DNA from: Chloroflexota bacterium
GTDB taxonomy: Bacteria > Chloroflexota > Dehalococcoidia > SHYB01
Length of the DNA stretch: 25,263 bases
Assembly: GCA_016200725.1 (NCBI GenBank)
Contig: JACQEE010000141.1
Location: 1-25,263, forward strand
Reading direction: 5' to 3'
A program made the translations under genes and the position numbers. How positions within the stretch are numbered: position 1 is the stretch's first letter; each line of letters opens with the position of its first letter. Below, one piece after another: positions 15,599-23,074 of this stretch. Below the pieces are notes generated by a model. That model was not told the origin of the DNA. It saw nothing but the letters and a program-made list of their open reading frames with translations, and ran no database searches.

Positions 15599-16678
15599 TC
15601 ATTGGCAGTCCAGCACGCTGCGTGCGACGCTGCCTTTGCCCAAGAGATCGAACGCTTTGTTGACGTCGCTCAACGGCATGCGTTCCGAGACGAGTTCGTC
15701 CAGCATGAGTTTCTTGGCCTTGTACAGCGTGAGCAGTCGGGGGAAATCAACGTGCGGGCGAGCGCTCCCGTAGAACGAGGCAACGATGCTCTTCTCGAGG
15801 AGCAGGTCACGCGCATCGAGCGTGACACGAGTATTGACCGGCGCGTGTCCGACCCATACTGTGACGCCTTTTCTCCTCGTGCAATGCACGCTCTGCACGA
15901 ACGGGGCTTCGACGAGCCCGATGGCCTCGAACGCGTAGTGGGCTCCCTTTCCGTCGGTCAACGCCCTGATGCGGTCCACCGGGTTTTCGCGTGATGCATT
16001 GACGGTGTGCGTTGCCCCGAACTCGCGTCCGAGATCGAGTTTGTTGTCGAGCAAGTCAACCGCGATGATCGTCGTCGCCCCCGCGATCCGGGCTCCCTGA
16101 ATGCAGTTGAGACCGACGCCACCGCAGCCGAAGACGGCAACGGTGGCGCCCGGTTGCACTCGCGCCGTGTTGAGCGCCGCGCCGACGCCCGTCATGACGC
16201 CGCACCCCACCAGTGACGCTTGAGCAAAGGGGACATCTTTAGGAATCGAGACTGCCGCCGCCTCGGGCACGACGGTGTACTCGGCGAAGGTGCCGAGGAA
16301 TGACATCTGATCAACGGGTGTTCCCGCTTGGTTCCGCGGCCGGGACGTTGGCTTGAGCCAGCGATCGCAAAGGTTAGGCCAGCCGGACTCGCAAGCCTCG
16401 CACGTGCCACAGGCCGGCTTCCACGAGAGGATTACGTGGTCGCCCTTCTTTACGCTGTTCACGTTTGGGCCGAGCTGTTCCACGATGCCCGCGCCCTCGT
16501 GACCCAGGATGCACGGCAGCTTGATCATGGGCCACTCGCCCTTGACCACGTGCCAATCGGAGTGGCAGACGCCGCTGGCAATCAGCCTGACGAGCACTTC
16601 GCCGGGTCCCGGCTCATCTAGCTGAAATTCCTCGATCTTGAGCGGCTTCTTGGCTTCGTACAGCACCGCAGCCTTCAT
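15599..16678 (-). CDS. Zn-dependent alcohol dehydrogenase (MDR superfamily)
   Basis: This 359-aa medium-chain dehydrogenase has both zinc sites. The catalytic ligands are Cys38 (GVCHSDWH), His60 (GHEGAG) and Cys159 (GCGVMTG). The structural site is Cys90, Cys93, Cys96 and Cys104 (CGTCEACESGWPNLC). The Rossmann motif GCGGVG is at 184-189, and Asp at the end of the second strand (AVDLLDNKL) indicates NAD. Overall it resembles the class III-like alcohol dehydrogenase branch. I start at ATG 16678 (MKAAVLYEAKKP) because AGGAGG is 5 nt upstream; the longer frame to 16702 would contain that site. It heads a minus-strand set with the MaoC-type and YCII genes. The substrate is probably a primary or secondary alcohol or hydroxy acid derivative. 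Confidence 0.92.
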   Translation of the reverse strand: MKAAVLYEAKKPLKIEEFQLDEPGPGEVLVRLIASGVCHSDWHVVKGEWPMIKLPCILGHEGAGIVEQLGPNVNSVKKGDHVILSWKPACGTCEACESGWPNLCDRWLKPTSRPRNQAGTPVDQMSFLGTFAEYTVVPEAAAVSIPKDVPFAQASLVGCGVMTGVGAALNTARVQPGATVAVFGCGGVGLNCIQGARIAGATTIIAVDLLDNKLDLGREFGATHTVNASRENPVDRIRALTDGKGAHYAFEAIGLVEAPFVQSVHCTRRKGVTVWVGHAPVNTRVTLDARDLLLEKSIVASFYGSARPHVDFPRLLTLYKAKKLMLDELVSERMPLSDVNKAFDLLGKGSVARSVLDCQ

Positions 16679-16756
16679 GCTGGCCTCCTGGTTCGAGCGC
16701 ATCGTAGCAGGCCCGTCTAACAGGGGCCAGCCATGAATGCAACGGGAATGCAGTCC

Positions 16757-18433
16757 TCACTTATCGATCCAGACCTCCGACCAGTCGAACACGTTGCTGA
16801 ACCCCAAGGGGGCGCCTTTTTGCGGCAAGTTCCGGATCTCAGGACGCCAGTACTGATAGTCCAACGACCAGTACGTCGTTACGGTGCCATGTGAGCGAAG
16901 TATCGTTCGCTCGAGGTCCTGCGCGATACGTTTACGCTGTGCCGAGTCGAACGTCTTGTCCTGTTCCGAGTGGAGCCGGTCGATATCGGGGATGAGCCAC
17001 TTGCCGTAGTTCTGTGGATCCGGAGAGGTGTACGCCGACAGGTTGATGGTCGGGTCATCAACGCCCGCTCCAAAGCCAAACTGCGCCATCTGGAAATTCC
17101 GTTTTAGCAGGTTGGGGATCAGGACGTTGAACTCCTGCCGCTCGATGTTCACGTTGAATCCCACCTTGGTGAGCTGGCTGGAAATCACTACCGCAAGCTC
17201 TGGTGGGGTCGGCGATGCTAGAAGGGAGAGGGGTTGGCCAATGACGCTGGCGCCCACCGCTGCAAGCAATTGGCGTGCACGAGCTAAATCCTGGTCTTTT
17301 GGCTGCCGATACCCTGGCATCGCCTGGATTTCAGCCTCTGGAATCGCCCACTTGCCACCCACAGAGGCGGGCACATTGACGCCACCCACGAACCCGCTGG
17401 CGTACGAGCCGATCGTGCCCAGTTCTTGCCGGTCGAGGGCCAAGTTGATGGCTTCCAGGACTCTCGGGTCGTTGAATGGTGGGGCATTGTTCAAGTACAG
17501 CGCGTTCCAGGCCAGCGTGTAGGTGAATATCTGCACGCCTGGGACGTCCTTCTGAATAGCGTCCTTGAACGAACCCTGGATCCCCACCGCTCTACCGCTC
17601 GCATCCACTTGACCGGTCCTAAACACGGATGCGCGCAGGGTGGGATCGCCGACGAAGATGAACCGGACGCCATCCAGGTAAGGTAGATTGTTTTTCCCGG
17701 CGCGGAAATAGGTAGGGTTGCGAACGGTCTCGATGCCGATTGCCGTCTCGAACTTGGTGGCCTTGAACGCTCCAGTGGAAAGCGGATTCTTATTGAAGTC
17801 CGGGAACGTAACGTGTGCCGGATACATGCGGAAGGAGTTGTCGGACATTCCGGTTAGGAATCCCGCCGATGGTTGCTTCAGGGTCATCTTCACAGTGAAA
17901 TCATCGACTGCGACTATCTTGTCCAGCAACGTGAAGCGGCCTCTGATCGTGGACGTCGGGCCCTGGTATCGCTGCACGTTATAGGTGACGTCCGCAGCGG
18001 TGAACTGCTTGCCATCCGACCACTTAACATCCTGCCGAAGGAAGAAGGTGTACTCGTCGCCGGTGGCGTTTACTTGCCAACGATCTGCGACGTCGCCGAC
18101 GATCTGCCCGTGGTTGTACGGATCGTCTCGGACCATTTGGTTCAACGCTAGGTACGCAGCATCCGATCCCTGACGGGAGATGACGTCAAGGCCCGACGTA
18201 TCCGTCCCAGTCGTCGAGCGCAGCACGCCGCCGCGCTTTGGCGAAGGCGTCGCTGTCGGGGCAGCGGTCGCGGTCGGTGCAGGTGTCGCCGTCGGTGCGG
18301 AAGTCGCAGCGGCCGTGGCGGGCGAGGGCTTCGACGCGGTAGGCGTGTTGCTTCCGCCTCCTCCACACGCCGCGATCACCAGGATGGCCACTCCAAGAAT
18401 GCACGCCAGTAAGCCGGTTCGCTGCAGTTTCAT
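16757..18433 (-). CDS. ABC transporter substrate-binding lipoprotein, peptide/nickel family (SBP_bac_5)
   Basis: This 558-aa secreted lipoprotein has a charged start (MKLQR), a hydrophobic stretch (8-20) and a lipobox IAAC with Cys23. An Ala/Thr/Pro-rich linker at about 30-65 contains repeated ATP/APT units, the style common in Chloroflexota lipoproteins. The mature domain starts GGVLRSTTGTDTSGLD and shows family 5 features: DRWQVNATGDEYTFFLRQDVKWSDGKQFTAADV and the later ALNLALDR-like EAINLALDRQEL. No permease or ATPase gene lies next to it, so it is an orphan receptor. AAAGGGG precedes the ATG. A promoter (18482-18511) and a CRP/FNR-like palindrome (18525-18540) lie upstream. The ligand is unknown: peptides, nickel chelates or other small organics are possible. 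Confidence 0.9.
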   Translation of the reverse strand: MKLQRTGLLACILGVAILVIAACGGGGSNTPTASKPSPATAAATSAPTATPAPTATAAPTATPSPKRGGVLRSTTGTDTSGLDVISRQGSDAAYLALNQMVRDDPYNHGQIVGDVADRWQVNATGDEYTFFLRQDVKWSDGKQFTAADVTYNVQRYQGPTSTIRGRFTLLDKIVAVDDFTVKMTLKQPSAGFLTGMSDNSFRMYPAHVTFPDFNKNPLSTGAFKATKFETAIGIETVRNPTYFRAGKNNLPYLDGVRFIFVGDPTLRASVFRTGQVDASGRAVGIQGSFKDAIQKDVPGVQIFTYTLAWNALYLNNAPPFNDPRVLEAINLALDRQELGTIGSYASGFVGGVNVPASVGGKWAIPEAEIQAMPGYRQPKDQDLARARQLLAAVGASVIGQPLSLLASPTPPELAVVISSQLTKVGFNVNIERQEFNVLIPNLLKRNFQMAQFGFGAGVDDPTINLSAYTSPDPQNYGKWLIPDIDRLHSEQDKTFDSAQRKRIAQDLERTILRSHGTVTTYWSLDYQYWRPEIRNLPQKGAPLGFSNVFDWSEVWIDK

Positions 18434-18481
18434 AACGCCCCTTTCCGCCAGTGTATGCGCGCCACACTATCTCTGGCTTGT

Positions 18482-18511
18482 CTTGTATGCGACATTCCGA
18501 GGGTGTGTCAA
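18482..18511 (-). promoter_or_regulatory. Promoter of the substrate-binding lipoprotein gene
   Basis: On the minus strand a perfect TTGACA (18511-18506), an 18-nt spacer and TACAAG (18487-18482) give a predicted start near 18475. The -10 is imperfect, which fits a promoter needing an activator at the palindrome just upstream. Confidence 0.45.
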
Positions 18512-18524
18512 GACGCATCTAGCG

Positions 18525-18540
18525 AGTGATTCGTATCACA
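18525..18540 (-). promoter_or_regulatory. CRP/FNR-type operator candidate
   Basis: The minus strand reads TGTGA-N6-TCACT, matching 9 of 10 positions of the CRP half-site consensus TGTGA-N6-TCACA. Its centre lies about 58 bp before the predicted transcription start, close to the class I activator position near -61. Confidence 0.42.
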
Positions 18541-18572
18541 AGAGACGGAGCCTGTCTGAACATGGAAGTATG

Positions 18573-18589
18573 GCGACGAACTTCGTCGC
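18573..18589. other. Perfect 7-bp hairpin downstream of the third CoA-transferase
   Basis: GCGACGA (18573-18579) pairs with TCGTCGC (18583-18589) across a 3-nt loop, about 48 nt after the CoA-transferase stop on the minus strand. There is no U-tract; it may protect the 3' end or assist termination before the lipoprotein promoter. Confidence 0.35.
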
Positions 18590-18636
18590 TGGAGTGCGTT
18601 CCAGAAAAGAGCCTTTTGGGGCGCGCCTTGAGCTGC

Positions 18637-19839
18637 CTAAATCACGTGTCGCTCCCGCAAGCCCGCGAGTTCGTCCCACGTGTAGCCGAATTCCTGCAGC
18701 ACTTCTTCCGTGTGCTCACCGAACTGCGGCGCGGGCTTCCGTGGATACGCTGGCGTCTCGCTCAATTTCACTGGCACCCCAACCTCGCGCATGTCGCCGT
18801 ATACCGGGCTGTGCAGGGTTGCCACGTACTCGTTTGCGATCACCTGTGGATCGTTCGGGATGTCGTGATACGCCTGCACCGGCCCAACGATCACGCCCCT
18901 GGCCTTGAGAATCTCGATCCACTCGGCTCGAGACTTGGTCACGAAGATCTTGTCGAGCATCTCGATGATCGCGGTGCAATGCTTCACGCGTTCCGCCTGG
19001 TTGACACAGCGAGGGTCGGCGATGAGGTGTTCGGCGCCGATGCCGCGACAGAACTCCGGCCAGTAGCGGTCCGACTGGATGCACCCGATGACCACCCACT
19101 GTCCGTCCGAGCACTTATAGGTGTTCCACAGTGGGTTTGTCGCATTTCTCCGCGAGGTAGTCCTGGGGAACGAACCGAGCAACAGGTGGCCGTTGAGCGC
19201 CAGCGCCTGGAGCGTCAACTGCGCTGCGAGCTGTGACGTCTGCATATGCTGGCCTACACCGAGACGCTCGCGGGCCACGATCCCGGCCATCACGCCGTAG
19301 GCCAGCATGATGGCGCCAGTCTGGTCGGCGATGCCCGCGTAGAGTCGGTACTGCACGTCTTCGTCGGGCATCGCGTTCGCCCACATGAAGCCGCCGCGCG
19401 CCTGGCCAAGGATGTCGAACACGCCATCGCGAGCGTGCGGCCCTTGATCGCCCAGCCCCGACGCCGACGCGTAGACGATGCGCGGATTGATCTTCCGTAT
19501 GGTCTCGTAGTCGACTCCCAGCCGTTCGACGACGCCAACTCGAAAGTTCTGGATGACCACGTCCGCCTTGGCCGCCATGCGATAGAAGACCTCGCGTCCC
19601 TCGTCAGATTTCAGATTGAGCGTCATGCTCCGCTTGTTGCGGTTCATGGTCTCGAAGTAGAGGCTGATCGCCTTTGGGTTCGCCACTCGATGCGCCGAGG
19701 CGCGGCCCGGGTCGCCGTTGACCGGGTCCTCGACCTTGATCACATTCGCGCCCATGTCGGACAGCATCACCGTCGCCCAGGGCCCGTTCTGCCAGATAGT
19801 CAGATCGAGCACAGTGATGCCGTCGAGTGGTGATGGCAT
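18637..19839 (-). CDS. Family III CoA-transferase (CaiB/BaiF type), third copy
   Basis: This 400-aa CoA-transferase carries the N-terminal GITVLDLTIWQNGPWATVMLSDMGANVIKVEDP block, NRNKRSMTLNLKSDEGRE (67-83) and Asp172 in AGIADQTGAIM, which aligns with the nucleophilic Asp of formyl-CoA transferase. It is monocistronic or leads its own unit, well apart from the coupled pair at 5052-7483. I start at ATG 19839 (MPSPLDG) because AAAGGAG is 5 nt upstream; the frame to 19866 runs through that site. The promoter at 19894-19923 is TTGACA-N18-TAGAGT. Acid substrate and CoA donor are unknown. The presence of three such genes in 15 kb points to activation of several organic acids. Confidence 0.9.
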   Translation of the reverse strand: MPSPLDGITVLDLTIWQNGPWATVMLSDMGANVIKVEDPVNGDPGRASAHRVANPKAISLYFETMNRNKRSMTLNLKSDEGREVFYRMAAKADVVIQNFRVGVVERLGVDYETIRKINPRIVYASASGLGDQGPHARDGVFDILGQARGGFMWANAMPDEDVQYRLYAGIADQTGAIMLAYGVMAGIVARERLGVGQHMQTSQLAAQLTLQALALNGHLLLGSFPRTTSRRNATNPLWNTYKCSDGQWVVIGCIQSDRYWPEFCRGIGAEHLIADPRCVNQAERVKHCTAIIEMLDKIFVTKSRAEWIEILKARGVIVGPVQAYHDIPNDPQVIANEYVATLHSPVYGDMREVGVPVKLSETPAYPRKPAPQFGEHTEEVLQEFGYTWDELAGLRERHVI

Positions 19840-19893
19840 GGCCGCTCCTTTCATCGAAGTCGGCAACCCGAGACGAGAGGATCACCTGGCGGC

Positions 19894-19923
19894 ACTCTAC
19901 GAGCAGCCTTCAAACGCTGTCAA
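19894..19923 (-). promoter_or_regulatory. Promoter of the third CoA-transferase gene
   Basis: On the minus strand a perfect TTGACA (19923-19918), an 18-nt spacer and TAGAGT (19899-19894, 4 of 6) lie 55 nt before the ATG. Confidence 0.5.
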
Positions 19924-19941
19924 CGATGCGATGCGACGGCC

Positions 19942-21387
19942 TCACAACTCCGATGCAGCCGGCACAGCCGTCGACGCGCGTTCGAACGCCATCGCCTCAC
20001 TGTCGCGAATGCCGATCAGTGCCAGCAGCGCCAGCGCAAATACACCTGCCCCGGCGATGAACGCGACGTGCACGGCCTTCATCGCGCTGTCCGCCGTGCC
20101 CGGATCTCCGAGCGCGGCCCCGTAGTGCATGAGGCGGTTCATCAGCACGGTCGCCACGATAGCGACGCCGATGCTCCCGCCGACCTGTCTGCCCGCCGCG
20201 AAAATGGCTGTGGCACGCCCCTGGTCCTCTCGCTTGATTGTCGCAAAGGCTGCGGTTTGTGCTGGCGTCATCGTCATCGATCCCGAGAGGCCCATGCAGA
20301 AGAGGATCAGCCTCACCCACCACAGGCTCGCTGTCAGGCTTACAGCGACAAGAGCGGCGCTCAGCAGCGCGAGGCCCGTCACGCCGGCGAAGATCAGCCG
20401 TCGCGGCCCGACGCGCCCGTAGATGTGGCCAACGATCGGTGCGCCGATAACGACGCCCACTGCCTGCGGAAAGGTGGTCAGCCCCGACTGGAAGGCATCT
20501 AGTCCGCGCGCGCTCTGCAAGAAAATCGGGAAGAGAAAGAGCGTCCCGTTGAGTCCACCCGAGATGGGCATGACTACCAAGTTCGCTGAACGGAAGAGCC
20601 GGTTGCCCAGCAGCCGCAAGTCGATCATCGGTTGCCGCGCGCGCAGTTCCGCGATAGCGAACATGCCGAGGAGAAGGAGGCCGACCAGGCCGAGGATTGC
20701 GACTCGGCGATTTCCAAACCCGTGCGATCCCGCCTGCGATAGCGCATAGACCGCCATCGCCAGGCCGCTCCCGCCAAGCACCAGTCCAGGCACATCGAGG
20801 CGTCCTGGATTGGGCTGCCGCTCCTCGCGCAGGAACTTCGCTGCGGCGAGCAATCCCAGCACTCCGAACGGCAGGTTGACGAAAAAGATCCACCGCCAAG
20901 AGAGGTATTGCACTAGTGCTCCGCCGACCAGCGGTCCGCACGCCGGCGCCAGCACGCTCGGGATCAGCAGCAGCGATGACGCGCGTGCCCGCTCCTCCGG
21001 CGGAAATGCGCGGAACAGCATCGTGATGCCAACCGGCGTCATGATTCCGCCGCCCGCTCCTTGCAGCACGCGGAACACCGACAGCGACTCGATGTTCCAG
21101 GCCAGCCCGCACAAGAGCGACCCGACGGTGAATAGCGCGAGCGCCAGCATGAAGACGCGCTTCATCCCGAAGCGGTCGCCCGCCCACCCGCTCACGGGGA
21201 TGAACACAGCCAGGCTCAGCAGGTAGCCCGTGACTACCCACTCGATCTGCGTCGCATCCGCCTCGAACACTTTCCCGAATGTCGGCAGCGCAACGTTGAC
21301 GATCGTCACATCAAGCAACTGCATGAAGTTGCCGAAGACGAAGACGATCCCGACCCGCCATTTGTAGTCGATTCGACGATTCGACAT
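19942..21387 (-). CDS. MFS multidrug exporter, DHA2 (EmrB/QacA) family, 14-TM type
   Basis: This protein of about 481 aa is a proton-driven drug or metabolite exporter of the 14-helix DHA2 class. TM1 carries the family motif LLDVTIVNVALP. Motif A is GWAGDRFGMKRVF between TM2 and TM3. RVLQGAGGG, the antiporter motif C (SVLAPACGPLVGG) and SWRWIFFVNLPFG are all present, followed by two extra central helices and a C-terminal six-helix half. No HlyD/EmrA-type periplasmic partner is adjacent. The start is either ATG 21387 or an in-frame GTG at 21396; neither has a convincing ribosome-binding site. The gene is divergent from the VOC gene with about 100 nt between, so the two may be co-regulated. Substrate is unknown. 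Confidence 0.88.
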   Translation of the reverse strand: MSNRRIDYKWRVGIVFVFGNFMQLLDVTIVNVALPTFGKVFEADATQIEWVVTGYLLSLAVFIPVSGWAGDRFGMKRVFMLALALFTVGSLLCGLAWNIESLSVFRVLQGAGGGIMTPVGITMLFRAFPPEERARASSLLLIPSVLAPACGPLVGGALVQYLSWRWIFFVNLPFGVLGLLAAAKFLREERQPNPGRLDVPGLVLGGSGLAMAVYALSQAGSHGFGNRRVAILGLVGLLLLGMFAIAELRARQPMIDLRLLGNRLFRSANLVVMPISGGLNGTLFLFPIFLQSARGLDAFQSGLTTFPQAVGVVIGAPIVGHIYGRVGPRRLIFAGVTGLALLSAALVAVSLTASLWWVRLILFCMGLSGSMTMTPAQTAAFATIKREDQGRATAIFAAGRQVGGSIGVAIVATVLMNRLMHYGAALGDPGTADSAMKAVHVAFIAGAGVFALALLALIGIRDSEAMAFERASTAVPAASEL

Positions 21388-21438
21388 TGATGTCACATGG
21401 TGAGAGCGGAGGCAAACGCATTAAGGATAACGCCCTGT

Positions 21439-21467
21439 TTGCTCTCGCGTCCTCTCCGCGATACACT
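21439..21467 (+). promoter_or_regulatory. Weak candidate promoter of the VOC/DsbA-like operon
   Basis: TTGCTC (21439-21444), a 17-nt spacer and TACACT (21462-21467) lie 21 nt before the VOC ATG. Each box is only a partial match. Confidence 0.3.
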
Positions 21468-21488
21468 CCCTCTATCCAGGAGGGCGCG

Positions 21489-21908
21489 ATGCCTGTCACC
21501 GGTTTCGACCACGTCTCCTACCCGACCAAGGACTCGGAGCGCTTCCTCGAGTTCTACAAGCGTCTGGGATTCAAAATCAACAACGAAGAGAAGTGGCGCA
21601 AGGGCGAAAGTAAAATCTTCTCTGTCCAGGTGGCGCCCAACGCGATGATCAACGTGCATCCTGGGTTCCAGCCCGAGGAACGCATGCGCGGCCGCACCGC
21701 GACGCCTGGTTGCGCCGACTTCTGCATGGTCTGGGAGGGTACCGTCGACGAGGTCATGACACTGCTGAAGAAGGCCGGCATCAGGCCCACCGAAGGCCCC
21801 GTCCCACGTCGAGGCGGTCGTGGCGCTGGCACTATCCCTTCGACGAGTGTCTACATCACCGACCCTGATGGCAACCTCGTCGAGTTCATGGTCTACGACA
21901 AGCGTTAG
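21489..21908 (+). CDS. VOC superfamily (glyoxalase/bleomycin resistance/dioxygenase fold) protein
   Basis: This 139-aa protein has two paired beta-alpha-beta-beta-beta modules. Metal-site candidates are His8 (GFDHVSYP) and Glu132 in the very typical C-terminal TDPDGNLVEFMVYD. The usual second-module His position appears to be Asp77 (CADFCMVW), so metal binding may differ from glyoxalase I. I start at ATG 21489, with AGGAGGG 4 nt upstream; a longer in-frame reading from 21387 overlaps the divergent promoter region. It is followed after only 14 nt by the DsbA-family gene with the in-frame TGA, so the two are likely one operon. VOC proteins include glyoxalases, thiol transferases and extradiol dioxygenases; the activity here is not determined. 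Confidence 0.87.
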   Translation: MPVTGFDHVSYPTKDSERFLEFYKRLGFKINNEEKWRKGESKIFSVQVAPNAMINVHPGFQPEERMRGRTATPGCADFCMVWEGTVDEVMTLLKKAGIRPTEGPVPRRGGRGAGTIPSTSVYITDPDGNLVEFMVYDKR

Positions 21909-21922
21909 AGGTGCAAGCCGCC

Positions 21923-22558
21923 ATGCCCACCAACGGACTCCCCGAACACATCGCCCTTGATGTCTACTTCGACTTCCTCTGACCCCACGTCTACCGGGCA
22001 GCGGTCTGGCTGGCCAAGGTCAAGCAGGTCTACGGCGACCGCCTGCGCGTCAACTGGAAGAACTTCGCCCTCGAGGAAATCAACAAGAAGCAGTCGCCCG
22101 AGTGGCACGTCTGGGACCAACCCGACGACTACCCCAGCCGCAGCCTGCCGGCCTTCCGCGCCGCTGAGGCTGCTCGACGCCAGGGCCCCCAGGCGTACGA
22201 CCGCATGCACTTCGAGTTGCTCGAGGGCCGCCACGAGCGACGCCGCGACTTCCGCGATGCGTCGCACATCGAGGAGATGGCCCAGCGTGCCGGCCTCGAC
22301 CTGCCGCGCTTCCGTCGCGACGTCGCCGACCGCTCGCTGCTCCAGCGAGTCGCCAGTGACCACATCGAGGCTGTCACCAAGTACGGTGTCTTCGGCACGC
22401 CGACGTTCCACTTCCCCGGCGCGCAGCCCTTCTTCATGCGCATCAAGCCCCTCGACGACGCGCAGGCCAACGCCCGCACCTTCGAAAGCCTCTACTCCGT
22501 CTTCGTCGCTCAGGACAACATCGATGAAGTGAAGCGCCCGCATCTGCCACAGGGTTAA
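21923..22558 (+). CDS. DsbA/FrnE-like thioredoxin-fold oxidoreductase with in-frame TGA at the active site (putative selenoprotein)
   Basis: Read through one TGA (21980-21982), the frame gives a full-length 211-aa DsbA-family protein. Residues 10-19 (IALDVYFDFL) are the family's first strand, which leads directly into the active site. The TGA is codon 20 and is followed by PHVY, so the site reads U-P-H-V where relatives have C-P-x-x. The inserted helical domain includes SLPAFRAAEAARRQG (74-88), and the cis-Pro loop GVFGTPTF is intact (155-162, Pro160). There are no other stops or frameshifts, GC3 is high on both sides, and no other Cys is present in the protein. The start is ATG 21923 with a GAGG 11 nt upstream, 14 nt after the VOC gene. 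If TGA means stop, only 19 residues are made. Alternatives are a Cys-to-stop mutation or a base-call error. No sel genes are in the window. Confidence 0.72.
21980..22022 (+). promoter_or_regulatory. Candidate bacterial SECIS-like hairpin at the in-frame TGA
   Basis: Hand-folding gives UGACC (21980-21984) with GGUCA (22018-22022), CCA (21985-21987) with UGG (22011-22013), a 5x5 internal loop, then ACCG (21993-21996) with CGGU (22002-22005), capped by the loop GGCAG. The apical loop starts with GG, about 15-16 nt after the TGA. A G at the top of the loop is the common feature of bacterial SECIS elements, and the distance is at the short edge of the usual range. GC-rich sequence folds readily, so this is supportive only. 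Confidence 0.4.
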
Positions 22559-22621
22559 GGGCGCCTAGTCATGCTGAGTCCATCCCCGATTCGGAATCCC
22601 GGTGCCTCGCAGGAATCTAGC

Positions 22622-22661
22622 CCACAGGATTTGCCCTCTTCAAAATCTGTGTAATCTGTGG
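22622..22661. repeat. Tandem AATCTGTG repeat with upstream inverted copy
   Basis: Two 9-nt units, AATCTGTGT (22644-22652) and AATCTGTGG (22653-22661), lie head to tail. A reverse-complement-like copy (CACAGGATTT) sits just upstream at 22623-22632, so an imperfect hairpin can form. It lies between the DsbA-like and 128-aa genes. The phrase resembles short dispersed intergenic repeats of other bacteria, from memory only. Confidence 0.45.
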
Positions 22662-22687
22662 ATGCTTTCTCCCATGGGGGTTAGGTC

Positions 22688-23074
22688 ATGGCGAAACAGG
22701 CAGCCGCGAAGGGTCTCCGCAGCGCCGCCGACGTGAAGAAGCGCCTCGCCTCCATCACCGGCGACGATAAGGTCGCGAAGTGGCGTCGCGATACGCTCAG
22801 CCCCTACATGGCGCCCGGCAGCAACCGCGACCGCGTCGTCGAGCGCATGCGCGGCCTCATGGCCAATGCCTGGATGTTTGCGAGTGGCAAGCACGAATCC
22901 ATGGCCCGCGTCAACACCGCCGTCCTCACCGAGTTGCTCTGGGTCATCGGCGACGACGACCTCGTGAAGTACGCCGAGGACACCACACACTTCGATCCCT
23001 GCGGGGAGCCTATCCTGCTCGCGATGAGCAAGAGGTACGGCTTCTCTATCCCTACTTCAGTCAAGCCCACCTAA
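22688..23074 (+). CDS. Hypothetical protein, 128 aa
   Basis: The start is ATG 22688 with a GGGGG ribosome-binding site 7 nt upstream, and the end is TAA at 23072-23074. The protein is mostly helical and soluble. It has a basic N-terminal third (AKQAAAKGLRSAADVKKRL), a middle with SPYMAPGSNRDRVVERMRGLMANAWMF, and an acidic stretch GDDDLVKYAEDTTHFDPCGEP. There is no signal peptide or membrane segment, and I recognise no family. Codon use matches its neighbours, with strong GC3, which supports real coding. It lies 129 nt after the DsbA-family gene on the same strand and may have its own promoter. Function is unknown. Confidence 0.72.
   Translation: MAKQAAAKGLRSAADVKKRLASITGDDKVAKWRRDTLSPYMAPGSNRDRVVERMRGLMANAWMFASGKHESMARVNTAVLTELLWVIGDDDLVKYAEDTTHFDPCGEPILLAMSKRYGFSIPTSVKPT

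Noticed and set aside
16710..16735. GGCCC/GGGCC stem after the substrate-binding lipoprotein gene as a terminator
   Set aside because: Only 5 bp and no U-tract on the minus strand.
19246..19833. Plus-strand ORF of 195 codons antisense to the third CoA-transferase
   Set aside because: It is a mirror frame of a well-supported gene, as expected in GC-rich DNA.
22205..22558. Separate 117-aa gene starting at the internal ATG of the DsbA-like frame
   Set aside because: It would lack the thioredoxin first strand and active site; the same frame continues upstream with conserved sequence to the TGA and beyond it to ATG 21923.
22644..22661. Possible CRISPR-like repeat
   Set aside because: Only two adjacent 9-nt units without spacers, and no cas genes.
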